64,000 bases of DNA, taken from assembly GCA_900539525.1 (NCBI GenBank), contig UQCM01000003.1:1-64000 (forward strand). Reading direction: 5' to 3'. Made by a program: the position numbers and the translations under genes. This document shows positions 26,505 to 36,173 of this stretch, piece after piece (the stretch's first letter is position 1; each line of letters begins with the position of its first letter). This DNA is from an uncultured Blautia sp. (GTDB lineage: Bacteria > Bacillota > Clostridia > Lachnospirales > Lachnospiraceae). The notes beneath the pieces are model-generated. The model did no database searches, was not told the DNA's origin, and worked only from the letters and a program-made list of their open reading frames with translations.

Positions 26505-28397
26505 CTACTTATCCTTTTGTGTGGGAACATTTCCCACATAGCGGAACCGGTATCTGCCGTCTACCTGCTGAATTTCATAAATATCACCATCCTGCGCCGA
26601 CTCAAACTTATAATAACGTCTCAGCGCATCATATTCCTCATATTTCTCCTTCGGATTTACAAACCAGACGTATTTATATTCTGTCTTAGTCAGAAGCTCC
26701 GGATATTTCGGAACATTGATCAGAATCTGTTTGCCGCCGCCTCTTGCATCCATGGTATAACTGTCCTGATCCCAGGCATACTGTTTTCCAAATTCATACG
26801 TCAGCGTCTTGATATAACTGGTATCCAGTTTTCCGATCACAAAAACTCTTCCATCATCTCCGACCAGCTCCCGGAACCTGCCAACCTGCTCTTTCGCCTC
26901 TACGCGCCTGATCCAGGTGCCTTCCTGTTCTCTCCGGATACTGGTAGCCTTTGCAATAAATCCGCCTCCTGTTCCAAACAGACAGAGTACCACCAGAGCC
27001 GCGCAGGCGATCCTTACCTCCGTCGTTCTGCGAATATCCATCTCACGGTAAAACAGCGGAAATACCAGCGTACAGACACCCACAAGCATATAATACGCTG
27101 CATATCGCTCCAGTCCAGCTACTGTTGAGCTGTCCGATGCACCAAACACATTCATATATGCATAGAACATCACTCCCATATACAGAAACGCACCCGCCAC
27201 ATAGAGTGCCAGGATCGCTCTTATTTCATTTCTGTTTCTTTTGAGCACAGACAGCAGCAGAAAAATACCAACCACATACAGACCAAAGAAAATAACATAG
27301 CTGATATAGGGCATGGGTTCCGCATTACTCTCGATAACTGCAAAGCTCTTATCCAGGATAGAACTTAAAATCTGAGATGCATCCTTGTTCGCAGTCCCGA
27401 CTCCCCTGCTCAATACATTTGTGGAAATGGTCCTGGACCAGACCATATTAAGAAGAACCGGTGTGGTTAACATCGGCAAAAAGCATAAATATTTTTTGTT
27501 TCGTATCACGTTAAGCTTCCGCAATCCTGAAATATGATCCTTGCAGTCCCTGTAATACACGGACAGAAACGCTGCAAGAATGATCATGCACACAAAAAGC
27601 GGCCCTACCAGGCTCTTCATTGCGGCAACTACTGTCAGACTGCTAAACAGAAAAATCCAGTTTACCTTCTCTTCTTTTCTCCACAACAGCCATGCCAGGA
27701 TTCCTCCTGCCCACATCGGAAGGACATAATCCTGAAGGATCGTATAATACTTAATATAGCTGATCAGATTAAACGAGAGGAAAACAACGCCGGCATAGGA
27801 GAACACGGATTTCCAGCGGTCCCACCCCGACTTCCTGCACGGAAGCAGTACCGGTATGAATGTCAGGACAAAGTTACCTACATAGGTATTACTCTCAATA
27901 AAGGTTCCGATCCCTGCAAAAAAATACTGAAACATGGTGCAGATGGAAAAGGTAACCGAATCCCCCGTATAATCAGCTCCATATGGCAGCAGTCCTGTTT
28001 CTGCCATATATTTCACGGCACTGCCCCACTGATGGATCTCATCAGGATAGGTAAACAATGCTCTGCGGAAACAGCATCCGCAATAGATGAATGTGATGCC
28101 GATCACCACCAGAGAAGGAGACACAAAGGAAAACACCCTTTTTAAAAAGCCTTCCTCTCTTCGTCCCCGGCCCCGGTTAAGGAGAAACAGCACGATTCCT
28201 GCCGCTGCCATCAGCCCTGCTGCCGGATACACATAGGCTGCATTTCCGGCTATTCCTGCAAGAAATGTACCAAGCATGACCGTGATAGCGGAAGCCGCCA
28301 TACTCTCCTCTGTACAGATACCGGTCAGCTGATACCAGAACAGGGAAACCAGTATAAATACAACAAAAATCATTGACAATGTCACCAGATTACTCAT
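26505..28397 (-). CDS. Polytopic membrane protein, possible GT-C glycosyltransferase
   Basis: A 630-residue membrane protein with about 13 hydrophobic segments up to residue 480 and a 130-residue hydrophilic C-terminal end. A DE pair (119-120, in TYPDEIHQW) follows an early helix in the place where GT-C enzymes carry catalytic acids. The family is not recognised. It could be a GT-C transferase using a polyprenyl-linked sugar; a Wzy-type polymerase is an alternative. GGAG precedes ATG 28397 and a candidate promoter lies at 28469-28497. Confidence 0.65.
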   Translation of the reverse strand: MSNLVTLSMIFVVFILVSLFWYQLTGICTEESMAASAITVMLGTFLAGIAGNAAYVYPAAGLMAAAGIVLFLLNRGRGRREEGFLKRVFSFVSPSLVVIGITFIYCGCCFRRALFTYPDEIHQWGSAVKYMAETGLLPYGADYTGDSVTFSICTMFQYFFAGIGTFIESNTYVGNFVLTFIPVLLPCRKSGWDRWKSVFSYAGVVFLSFNLISYIKYYTILQDYVLPMWAGGILAWLLWRKEEKVNWIFLFSSLTVVAAMKSLVGPLFVCMIILAAFLSVYYRDCKDHISGLRKLNVIRNKKYLCFLPMLTTPVLLNMVWSRTISTNVLSRGVGTANKDASQILSSILDKSFAVIESNAEPMPYISYVIFFGLYVVGIFLLLSVLKRNRNEIRAILALYVAGAFLYMGVMFYAYMNVFGASDSSTVAGLERYAAYYMLVGVCTLVFPLFYREMDIRRTTEVRIACAALVVLCLFGTGGGFIAKATSIRREQEGTWIRRVEAKEQVGRFRELVGDDGRVFVIGKLDTSYIKTLTYEFGKQYAWDQDSYTMDARGGGKQILINVPKYPELLTKTEYKYVWFVNPKEKYEEYDALRRYYKFESAQDGDIYEIQQVDGRYRFRYVGNVPTQKDK

Positions 28398-28468
28398 GGA
28401 GAAATCTCCTTACTCACTTTCTTTTCACATTTAAGATCAATCAAAGACAGTATGATTCATCTTAAATA

Positions 28469-28497
28469 ATACTATGTTTCACCGGCCTGTTTTCCAA
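28469..28497 (-). promoter_or_regulatory. Candidate promoter before the 26505 gene
   Basis: On the minus strand, TTGGAA, 17 bases, TAGTAT, about 75 bases before the coding start. It could give the lower half of the array its own transcript. Confidence 0.4.
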
Positions 28498-28529
28498 TCA
28501 GCACAGATCCCGGAAACTGCACCGTATCG

Positions 28530-29843
28530 TTACAGAACTTCTACATTCTCTCTGTCTTTTACATGTTTCATCGCGTTCTTCGTATCAAAAACAGCTTTTG
28601 CGTGTTTCTGTACAAACTCGTAGTCTACATTTGTATGTGCGGCAGTAACCATGACAAGATCAGCACTTTCCAGAAGCTCCTTCGTAAGCTCCGGTTCGCT
28701 GTGAGATACCTGACCCTTATAGCGGTACTCTTTTACCCATCCGTCATAATAAATGACCTGTGCACCTTCTTTCTTAAGCTCTTCAATCACACGCAGTGCC
28801 GGACTTTCCCGGTAGTCATCGATATCCTGTTTATATGCCACACCAAGCACGAGCACCTTCGAACCATTCAGCGCTTTCTTAAACCGGTTCAGGATTTTTC
28901 CGGCACGCTCTACACAGTACTCCGGCATACGGTCATTGATCATCATAGAGCTCTCGATCATAGAGGTATGGAAGCCGTACTCACGCGCTTTCCAGGAGAG
29001 ATAATATGGATCAAGCGGGATACAGTGTCCCCCGAGTCCCGGACCCGGATAAAATGCCTGGAAGCCATAGGGTTTTGTCTTTGCCGCATCGATGACTTCC
29101 CACATGCTGATGCCCATCTCATTGCAGAGCATGGTCAGCTCATTTACCAGACCGATATTGATATTCCGATAGGTATTCTCCAGAATCTTCTCCATCTCGG
29201 CGATCGCAGGTGAGGAAACCTCACAGACATCTCCGTCCAGAACGGCACGGTACATAGCTGCGATCACTTCTGTCGCATCCTTTCCGATCGCACCTACCAC
29301 CTTCGGTGTATTCTTTGTCTTATAGATCAGATTTCCCGGATCCACCCGCTCCGGTGAGAATCCCAGATAAAAATCTTCCCCGCATTTCAGCCCGGATCCC
29401 TCTTCCAGGATCGGACGGATCAGTTCCTCTGTCGTTCCCGGATATGTGGTGGACTCAAGAACTACCATCGTATTCTTTGACAGATACTTTGAAATCGCTT
29501 CTGTTGAAGACTTTACATAGCTGATATCCGGCTGCTGATGTGCATCCAGAGGTGTCGGAACGCAGATCGCTATAAAATCCACATCCTTTACAAAGCTGAA
29601 ATCTGTGGTGGCTACCAGCATCTTCTCATCCACCAGCCTCTTGAGATCACTGTCCACAACATCACCAATGTAATTGTGACCCTCATTTACCATCTGCACC
29701 TTGGCATCCTGCACATCAAAGCCGATCGTGTGAAATCCGGCTTTTGCCTTTTCCACTGCCAGTGGAAGCCCCACATATCCCAGTCCGACAACACCAACCC
29801 GAATCTCTCTGTCCGCAATTTTCTTCAATAACAGCTCTTTCAT
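28530..29843 (-). CDS. wbpA: UDP-N-acetylglucosamine 6-dehydrogenase (WbpA-like)
   Basis: A 437-residue nucleotide-sugar dehydrogenase. The NAD site is VGVVGLGYVGLPLA (16-29) and the catalytic Cys274 lies in GPGLGGHCIPLDPYYLSWKA, the form seen in UDP-HexNAc dehydrogenases rather than UDP-glucose dehydrogenase. It should oxidise C6 of UDP-GlcNAc to the uronate, the first step of the pathway completed by the genes at 20581-23357. ATG 29843 has GGAGG six bases upstream. It lies 6 kb from its pathway partners, with glycosyltransferase genes between. Confidence 0.87.
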   Translation of the reverse strand: MKELLLKKIADREIRVGVVGLGYVGLPLAVEKAKAGFHTIGFDVQDAKVQMVNEGHNYIGDVVDSDLKRLVDEKMLVATTDFSFVKDVDFIAICVPTPLDAHQQPDISYVKSSTEAISKYLSKNTMVVLESTTYPGTTEELIRPILEEGSGLKCGEDFYLGFSPERVDPGNLIYKTKNTPKVVGAIGKDATEVIAAMYRAVLDGDVCEVSSPAIAEMEKILENTYRNINIGLVNELTMLCNEMGISMWEVIDAAKTKPYGFQAFYPGPGLGGHCIPLDPYYLSWKAREYGFHTSMIESSMMINDRMPEYCVERAGKILNRFKKALNGSKVLVLGVAYKQDIDDYRESPALRVIEELKKEGAQVIYYDGWVKEYRYKGQVSHSEPELTKELLESADLVMVTAAHTNVDYEFVQKHAKAVFDTKNAMKHVKDRENVEVL

Positions 29844-29915
29844 CTTTTCCTCCATTTATCTGCTGCAGGCTGCAGCGAAACTTTTATCATGTTCTTCTGG
29901 TAACTGCCCAATACC

Positions 29916-29951
29916 TTCGCAGTTGCCAGACTGACTTTTCTTTACCATCAT
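29916..29951. other. Hairpin upstream of the dehydrogenase gene
   Basis: CTGGTAACTGC and GCAGTTGCCAG form an 11-bp stem with one G-T pair and an 11-base loop. No T-run follows. It lies in the leader between the lipoprotein and dehydrogenase genes. Confidence 0.5.
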
Positions 29952-29972
29952 CTGTGACAATGGAATCTGTTC

Positions 29973-29995
29973 CTGTACACTCCGTAACCGGTAAC
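29973..29995. repeat. Palindromic repeat A, degraded copy
   Basis: CTGTACACTCCG followed by TAACCGGTAAC aligns with the repeat A core but several palindrome positions have changed. It sits between the lipoprotein stop and the dehydrogenase leader hairpin. Confidence 0.5.
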
Positions 29996-30005
29996 CGTAC
30001 GTTCT

Positions 30006-31226
30006 CTAATCTGCTGAGATCTCCGTGATCACGATCTTCGGATACAGTTCAAATCCCTTTTCGCCCGGTATCAGATATACCCTGTCCAGCTCTCCGCTGG
30101 CAGTAACCTGCCCGCCGGTCTCCGGAAGTCCTTTTAATCTTTCTTTGTCTTCCATGTCAAACGCACAGGCATAAATATTCTGATCGCCCTCAGCATAAGA
30201 TTCCGATTTGATCAGAACAAAAAACTGCCCATCCATGTCTGTTCCATAATGTCTGACAATACCGGAAAGCGATACCGGGCTTCCCTGATACTCATAGGAA
30301 TAATCCAGGAAGTTCCTGTATTCCATGGGGAGCTGCCCCATCTGAATCGTGCTTCCTTCTTTCCCGGCTGTCACACCTTCAATCAACGGATAACGTGCAG
30401 TAAGAGGTGAATCATCTTCCACACTGCTTATCCCTTTGAAATAACCATATACCCTGATTTTCTCACCCTCGTCCACATCAGGCATATAATTTTCAGCTGT
30501 CTGCGGATACTCGGCATTATAAGAAATCAGATAGAAATTTCCCTGCGCATCCTTTACTTTCCATTCTGCCCTCAGTTCTGTCTCAATCTCTTCATTATCT
30601 GAATCATCCTCTTCACTGATTACGACCTCCCTGAGTGTCTTCTCCTCGACCTGACAATCAAGAGCGATCTCCTCATAAGCATGCTCATCCGGATCGTAGA
30701 TCAGATCTGCATAGGAGAATTCTTTCGCATCTGCCAGAATGTCGGAAACACGGATACCCTTATAGTATCTGTCATATCCTGTAATACTGTCATCCTCCGT
30801 GCTGTACAGGATCGAAACGCCACAGGGAATATCCTTACGGAAGGATACCTTCTCATAGGTGTCGCTTCCTCCCGTTTTTACTACAAAATCACCATGCTTT
30901 GTATTATTCATGAACTTCCCCTGATAGGAAATATCCTCACTGATATTCGTAAAGGTGCCTTTTCCTGCCAGTCTTCCCTCTTTCCAGCTTCCGGTATAGG
31001 AGACTTCATCCAGTTCCTTTCCGTCTCTCATCACATGTCCCTGAAAGGTTCCCTTCCCATAAGGTCTTCCATTTTCCATCTCACCGGTGTAGGTTCCCGA
31101 ACATATCGTACCGCCCCAGTAGAAAGAATGACTCACACTGGGCTGTGCCTCTCCCTGGTTCCGGGAGCAGCCCACAGTCAGGAGCAGAGCCAGGCCTATC
31201 AGTGAAACCGCTTTTCTTTTTTTCAA
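30006..31226 (-). CDS. MORN-repeat lipoprotein
   Basis: A 406-residue lipoprotein. A lysine-rich start and hydrophobic stretch end in LTVGC, a lipobox-like site. Three MORN motifs follow (YTGEMENGRPYGKGTF, YTGSWKEGRLAGKGTF, YQGKFMNNTKHGDF), then an acidic region and a C-terminal half (about 195-400) of beta character that may hold two OB-like modules. The TTG at 31226 is preferred because GAGGTG precedes it; ATG 31241 has no ribosome site. A strong promoter at 31470 and the 181-bp element lie upstream. Its role in glycan assembly is unknown; MORN repeats usually mediate binding. Confidence 0.78.
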   Translation of the reverse strand: MKKRKAVSLIGLALLLTVGCSRNQGEAQPSVSHSFYWGGTICSGTYTGEMENGRPYGKGTFQGHVMRDGKELDEVSYTGSWKEGRLAGKGTFTNISEDISYQGKFMNNTKHGDFVVKTGGSDTYEKVSFRKDIPCGVSILYSTEDDSITGYDRYYKGIRVSDILADAKEFSYADLIYDPDEHAYEEIALDCQVEEKTLREVVISEEDDSDNEEIETELRAEWKVKDAQGNFYLISYNAEYPQTAENYMPDVDEGEKIRVYGYFKGISSVEDDSPLTARYPLIEGVTAGKEGSTIQMGQLPMEYRNFLDYSYEYQGSPVSLSGIVRHYGTDMDGQFFVLIKSESYAEGDQNIYACAFDMEDKERLKGLPETGGQVTASGELDRVYLIPGEKGFELYPKIVITEISAD

Positions 31227-31248
31227 ATTCTTACACCTCATTTACAAG

Positions 31249-31447
31249 TTAAAGATGAGCCAAGGGACAAATGGACATAAAATACATGCTTGCATGTATT
31301 TTTATGTCTATGGGTCCCGCAAAACATGAGCAAGTAGCCATTTTTCGAAGAAAAATGAGCGGATTGCGAATGTTTTCGTCGATTTTGAGAGTGCGAAGCA
31401 CGGTAAAATCGACGTAAGGCTCAATTGTTGGGCAACTCTTAAAGATG
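31249..31447 (+). mobile_element. 181-bp MITE-like element C, copy 1, with 9-bp target duplication
   Basis: The element occupies 31258-31438. The 9 bases TTAAAGATG occur at both borders (31249-31257, 31439-31447). Ends are imperfect inverted repeats sharing GACAAATG at the same distance from each border. Inside are three strong hairpins: one around ATACATGC-TT-GCATGTAT, CATTTTTC-GAA-GAAAAATG, and CGTCGATTTT with AAAATCGACG. It has no coding capacity. The copy at 61979 is about 96% identical (7 differences counted) and inverted. Confidence 0.88.
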
Positions 31448-31469
31448 ATGTTGGGGTCAAACTAAAGCA

Positions 31470-31498
31470 ATTATATAACAAGTATTTCCCTACGTCAA
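31470..31498 (-). promoter_or_regulatory. Strong promoter for the lipoprotein gene
   Basis: On the minus strand, TTGACG, 17 bases, TATAAT. The stop codon of the upstream Wzx gene (31495-31497) is part of the -35 box. Element C copy 1 lies between it and the coding start, so it should be transcribed as leader RNA. Confidence 0.78.
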
Positions 31499-32970
31499 CG
31501 TCTTGCCCTGCAACTATCTATGAGATCCTTTCCAATCCCCAGTACCAGTCCGGACAGTTTTGCAAATTCTTTTGCATACAGCAGTGTCAGAACAGCCATA
31601 AGCAATGCCATACATCCCATGCGCATCCACTGCTGTTCACTGAGAAACATATTCGCAACACAGGCTGCAAGCATAAGAATCAGTGCCGTAACACTTCTTT
31701 TATAGGAAGTGACACATTTGTAATACTTTTCTCCCAGTACGCTGCGGATCGCCAGGTATACCAGCCCGGCCATTGCTGAAGATACTGCAGCTCCCAGAGA
31801 CCCCAGCCTCGGGATCAAAAGCCAGCATCCTGCAACATTTACGATCAGTGAGCCGAGGATAAAGATAATGTTTAACTGCGTCTTTTTTGCAATCGCTATC
31901 CCTACACCTGTACTCTCAGAAATCGTATAGCAGATCGGAGCAATCAGAAGAAATGCAAAAAAGGTTTTCGAGGAACGATAAGACTCTCCAAGCAGCAGGA
32001 AAATAATATCCTGAAAGAATAGAATTGCCATACCAAATAATATCATAATATATGTGATGTAATTATGAACAGCGCTGATTTTTTTCTGCTCTGTTTTGTA
32101 GTTTTCATAAACAAAGGCCGTCCAGTACATATTAAATCCCGTCTGAATCAGACTGATCAGCGAAGCGATCGAAACTGCTGAAGAGTAGACCCCCAGGGCT
32201 GTGAAGGTCAGTTTCTGCTTGATCAGAAGATTGGAAATTGACGTATTCAGCCAGGCAATGATAGAAGCAGGCATGAGCGGCAGTCCGAATTTCATCATGA
32301 CCTTAACCACATTCTGATCATATACCAGCTCCTTCCGTGAGGAAACACGTGCTTCCTTCTGAATAAACCAGTATACAAGCATCAGCAGGAATGTCAATCC
32401 TGTATTGAATAACACTGCACTGTAATAGGTGGTATCCCACCCAGCACAGACAATATAGGCCACTTTCGTACAGATCACAATCAGCAGTGACTGAATCGAA
32501 AACCGGATGCAGTCCTGCCTCATCCTGTAATTGAGATTATAGAGCCTCAATATTGCCGTTGCATAGATACATACCGCCAGGCACAGAAAGATGATACTTT
32601 TGTTCTCTCCTACCACTTCAAAGGCAATCTCCTGGCGAAACGGCGATAAGACAAGCACCGCAACAGCTGTGAGAATCGTAGTCACGACCAGTGAATAGCT
32701 GAAGATCAGCCGGTTATCCCTGCCATGGATTCCCTCATAATAAAAACGTGTATAGGTCTGATCCAGTCCGCACAGTACAATGGTCATTCCCAGATTTACC
32801 ACGGTTGTGAACATATTGATTTTTCCCATGGCATCCGGATCGAAAACTCTTGTTATGATTGGAATCGTAAAAAAACTGATAACAAACCCGATCCAGGTAC
32901 TCATGGAAAAACCTACCATATTTTTTATAAAACTTTTTGCATCTATTTTACCAGCCAAATCATTCACCAT
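31495..32970 (-). CDS. wzx: Wzx-type polysaccharide flippase
   Basis: A 491-residue MATE/MOP-fold membrane protein with 12-14 helices. SFIKNMVGFSMSTWIGFVI and FFTIPIITRVFDPDAMGKI are the typical N-terminal Wzx features. It flips lipid-linked repeat units for Wzy-type polymerisation. The window also encodes two ABC exporters, so it serves a separate route. The start is uncertain: GAGG directly abuts ATG 32970, and a TTG four codons on has GGTGA at better spacing. Confidence 0.88.
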   Translation of the reverse strand: MVNDLAGKIDAKSFIKNMVGFSMSTWIGFVISFFTIPIITRVFDPDAMGKINMFTTVVNLGMTIVLCGLDQTYTRFYYEGIHGRDNRLIFSYSLVVTTILTAVAVLVLSPFRQEIAFEVVGENKSIIFLCLAVCIYATAILRLYNLNYRMRQDCIRFSIQSLLIVICTKVAYIVCAGWDTTYYSAVLFNTGLTFLLMLVYWFIQKEARVSSRKELVYDQNVVKVMMKFGLPLMPASIIAWLNTSISNLLIKQKLTFTALGVYSSAVSIASLISLIQTGFNMYWTAFVYENYKTEQKKISAVHNYITYIMILFGMAILFFQDIIFLLLGESYRSSKTFFAFLLIAPICYTISESTGVGIAIAKKTQLNIIFILGSLIVNVAGCWLLIPRLGSLGAAVSSAMAGLVYLAIRSVLGEKYYKCVTSYKRSVTALILMLAACVANMFLSEQQWMRMGCMALLMAVLTLLYAKEFAKLSGLVLGIGKDLIDSCRARR

Positions 32971-33017
32971 CCTCTATCTCATGATTGATCCGATCGTTTC
33001 ACTTCTGAATCATTTTC

Positions 33018-34934
33018 TCACAGCAGCCTGCCTCCGAGTGCCAGTCCCCAGATCGCAGCTGTCTGAAACACCCAGGCGGAACCGCATACCACTTTCGCCA
33101 GTGTCTGCCCGCTGATCTGAACACGGATCTTCATGTTTGTCACCAGCAGTGCGCCAAGATAAAGCAGCGGCAGATAATACCTCGCCTGAACACCTGCAAT
33201 CTCCATCGCTCCCACAGGTGTAAAGCTCAGATACAGAGCCGTCCAGATCAACAATATGATCACTGCAAAAATCCCCCACATCAGGACTCTCTTCCACAGC
33301 CCGCAGAGGGCGATCCTTTCATTTCCCTCCTCCTTCTGAAAGAGCAGCAGGGTCATGACCGGCAGCAGGAGAACACACCACTTATCCTTAAGAACGCCCA
33401 TAGAAGAATAATTCAGCAGCATCAGATTTCCAAAAAAGTAATGGTCCGTCTCGACGTTTCCCAGATTCCGGAAATTGTCCAGTGAAAATACACTGCCAAC
33501 CATCAGCTTCACACTCTCCCACGGATGCTTTACCATGGAAATCACCTGCCTCACTGCACTGGTGTCTCCCCCTCTGGAATCTCCTCCATAAGAAAGATTT
33601 CCCGCCAGTACATTGGTCAGTACCGGCAGCACGAAGGTCAGCATGACAAGTACAAAGGCCAGCAGTACGCCGGCTCCGATCATACGTTTTACTTTCTTCG
33701 GCATTTTCTGAAGCTGGGGAATCAGGATCAGAAGCAGGATCACCGGAATGTAGACAGCCTTCGAAAGACATCCCAGCACAAACAGAACAGCCGCACCTGC
33801 GATCGATGGAATATGGCAGTTTTCTCCTCCAAAAAAAGTCTCACGGCACCAGAGTACACAGCCAAGCGTTACGAAGGAAAAGACAATGCTGTCATACGTA
33901 TAGGAGCATGCCTGAAACAGTGCGGTCGGCATCATGGCAATAAATGCCAGAAACAGCTTTTTGTTCTTTGCCAGCCTTATCGCCATAAACATCACAGTCA
34001 CATACAGGAACAGATTTCCCAGCTTCCCGAAAGCAAACAATACGGTAAAAGGCAGACCAATCAGCTTCCCGACCGCAAGGAACAATGCCATGGGAAGATA
34101 TACCAGATACTGATAGGAAACAAACAGAGAATCTCTGCTCTCCTCTTCCACGATCTCATGATCGTTCTGATTCATATACTCCCTCAGCTGCGCGAACTCT
34201 GCCTTTGTGTTGCAATTGAAATTCGTTCTGTCTGCAATCTTCTGCGCTGACAGGGTCCACCGGACGGTGCGTCCGCCGGCAATGCTATAAGACCTTTTGA
34301 AATGGATCTGTTCGTCCCAGGAATTACACATGGGCTGTGCCAGAGAGATCAGCAGGATGCCAAAGCTCAATGCAAAGACTGCAAAATACCATTCGATTTT
34401 TTTTAAAAAAGATTTTTCAAATAATACACAGTAAAGCAGGGCCAGCGCTATCAATACAAACAGCATCCGGAATTTATTCAGTTCAAAGCGATTGGAAAGC
34501 CAGATCCCTGTAAGCTCCATGCCCTCCGTTTTTTTCATCGTGATTCTCAGTGACGTGACTTCTCTCTCCAGATTGGTACTGTATTCTGTGAAATACGTGT
34601 CCACGGTATCGCTGTAATTTCCAGTTTCCTTCTTCCCGAAGCCGTTAATTTCTCCTGTACGGATCCTGTAAATGGAACGCTCAGGAAACGTGCCTCTCAG
34701 GCTGATCTGCTTTACATAGATCCTGCCTTCCGGTCTGAACAGCACCTGATATTTTTCTGCTCCGTCATCTTCGATCACGCTGATCTGACCACTGAGATCC
34801 AGCCCATCATATCCTCCCCTCAAGGCATGGATATTAGCGATCAGCTCCACGCTGAACGTAACAAGCAGGATCATGACAACTGCGATGACTCTTTGATACT
34901 TCTTTAATCTGTTTAATAATGCACTCAAATCCAT
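33018..34934 (-). CDS. DUF2142 membrane protein, GT-C-like
   Basis: A 638-residue membrane protein. After a helix at 14-32 there is a soluble outer domain (about 40-150), then about 11 helices. NSWDEQIHFKR (205-214) is the hallmark loop of DUF2142, a family found in polysaccharide loci and thought to be GT-C-like, with the D/E as likely active-site residues. Probably adds a sugar from a polyprenyl carrier outside the membrane (inference). The start is uncertain: GAGGAG is only 1-3 bases before ATG 34934, and a TTG at 34943 is possible. Confidence 0.82.
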   Translation of the reverse strand: MDLSALLNRLKKYQRVIAVVMILLVTFSVELIANIHALRGGYDGLDLSGQISVIEDDGAEKYQVLFRPEGRIYVKQISLRGTFPERSIYRIRTGEINGFGKKETGNYSDTVDTYFTEYSTNLEREVTSLRITMKKTEGMELTGIWLSNRFELNKFRMLFVLIALALLYCVLFEKSFLKKIEWYFAVFALSFGILLISLAQPMCNSWDEQIHFKRSYSIAGGRTVRWTLSAQKIADRTNFNCNTKAEFAQLREYMNQNDHEIVEEESRDSLFVSYQYLVYLPMALFLAVGKLIGLPFTVLFAFGKLGNLFLYVTVMFMAIRLAKNKKLFLAFIAMMPTALFQACSYTYDSIVFSFVTLGCVLWCRETFFGGENCHIPSIAGAAVLFVLGCLSKAVYIPVILLLILIPQLQKMPKKVKRMIGAGVLLAFVLVMLTFVLPVLTNVLAGNLSYGGDSRGGDTSAVRQVISMVKHPWESVKLMVGSVFSLDNFRNLGNVETDHYFFGNLMLLNYSSMGVLKDKWCVLLLPVMTLLLFQKEEGNERIALCGLWKRVLMWGIFAVIILLIWTALYLSFTPVGAMEIAGVQARYYLPLLYLGALLVTNMKIRVQISGQTLAKVVCGSAWVFQTAAIWGLALGGRLL

Positions 34935-34952
34935 TCTCCTCAATCGCTCTGC

Positions 34953-36107
34953 TTACTCTTTGTACTTCCCTGCAAGCTCCTGAAGCTCCCTCGCTCTTGC
35001 CTCAAAGGAATACGTTGTCCGGATCAGCTCCCACTGCTTCTTTACACACTCTTTTACCGAAGCATAGTCATTTTCCAGATGTCTTACACAGTCCTCAAAT
35101 TCTTCCCTGTTACTGTAATACAGCACTGCATCCGGGAAAATCTCTTTTAACTCTTCACATCCATCGGATATTACCGGTAATCCACAGGCCAGCGCATCAA
35201 AGATCCGGTTATTCACAAACTGGTAATCCAGCATGTCCTGCCAGTGATCATTTAAGGTGGCCTTTGCCGACCGGTACAGATCTGGAATCGCATCATTGTC
35301 AATAAACGGTGCCTGGATCCGGTCCATATGTCCGCTGAGGATCCTGTTCCATCCGCTGCCCCACATCCGGAAGGGAAGACGGTCCTCAATCGCCCACATC
35401 ACACAGCTTCTGGCGATCCCTCTGGAGTTTCCGATAAAAATATAATCCCTGTCTGAAGTATCCTCCATCCCCGTATCCGGGTAAAACAGCTCCGTATCTG
35501 TACACTGTAAAAGAGGCACTACAGGAACGGATACCTTCTCCTGAAGCTTTTTCGCATAATAGCGGGAAGCTACACAAACCACATCATACAGCTCGTACTC
35601 CTCAGGCGTAACCATGTCCGGGTGGCTGATATTCCACATCACATACAGGCACTTCTCATTTCGCCTGTCCGGACGATAAAAGAGACATCCACGGAGCACC
35701 AGTACCACATCTGCCCCTGATTCACAGCCCCAGTCCTCTCTTGTATCCAGCAACACATAGATTCCCAGCCGCTCCAGGTATTTTTTCAGAGACCGGGCAT
35801 AATAGTAGTCTCCCCAGCGTGCCCTCGACTCATCCTCCGGTGCCGGACATTTGATGACCCATACCGGGCGTCCGGCTGCCAGACGCTTCGTCTCCGCAGC
35901 CACTTTTCCCCAGTCATCTCTCCGCTTCCATTCCCTGTCGATCTGCTGTCTGATGTTTTCAATGGCTTTCGCCTGTGCTTTATCACTTTTCTTCAGTTCC
36001 TCCAGAAGCTTCCGGATCTCCTGCTGCTCCCGCAGAATCTGTTCATAATCTCCATTTGCGGATGTAAAACGTCGGATAACTTTTTTCAGCCTGCTTCCTA
36101 TCCCCAT
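34953..36107 (-). CDS. CgeB-like GT-B glycosyltransferase with N-terminal coiled coil
   Basis: A 384-residue protein. Residues 20-68 are strongly coiled-coil (YEQILREQQEIRKLLEELKK and on), then a GT-B fold of the Glyco_trans_1_2/CgeB sort: VWVIKCPAPEDESRARWGDY, MWNISHPDMV, FIGNSRGIAR, and the donor site NNRIFDALACGLPVISDG. The coiled coil may join it to another enzyme of the locus. RBS AAAGGGGA precedes ATG 36107. The substrate is unknown. Confidence 0.82.
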   Translation of the reverse strand: MGIGSRLKKVIRRFTSANGDYEQILREQQEIRKLLEELKKSDKAQAKAIENIRQQIDREWKRRDDWGKVAAETKRLAAGRPVWVIKCPAPEDESRARWGDYYYARSLKKYLERLGIYVLLDTREDWGCESGADVVLVLRGCLFYRPDRRNEKCLYVMWNISHPDMVTPEEYELYDVVCVASRYYAKKLQEKVSVPVVPLLQCTDTELFYPDTGMEDTSDRDYIFIGNSRGIARSCVMWAIEDRLPFRMWGSGWNRILSGHMDRIQAPFIDNDAIPDLYRSAKATLNDHWQDMLDYQFVNNRIFDALACGLPVISDGCEELKEIFPDAVLYYSNREEFEDCVRHLENDYASVKECVKKQWELIRTTYSFEARARELQELAGKYKE

Positions 36108-36173
36108 ACGTTCCCCTTTCTTCCTGTCGCTTTCTTCTCAATCCTCTTAAGACCATCACTTTTTCAAATGTGT

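Noticed and set aside
31258..31438. Riboswitch or known structured RNA
   Set aside because: The strong hairpins were considered, but an inverted second copy with target duplications fits a mobile element better, and no known riboswitch core was recognised.
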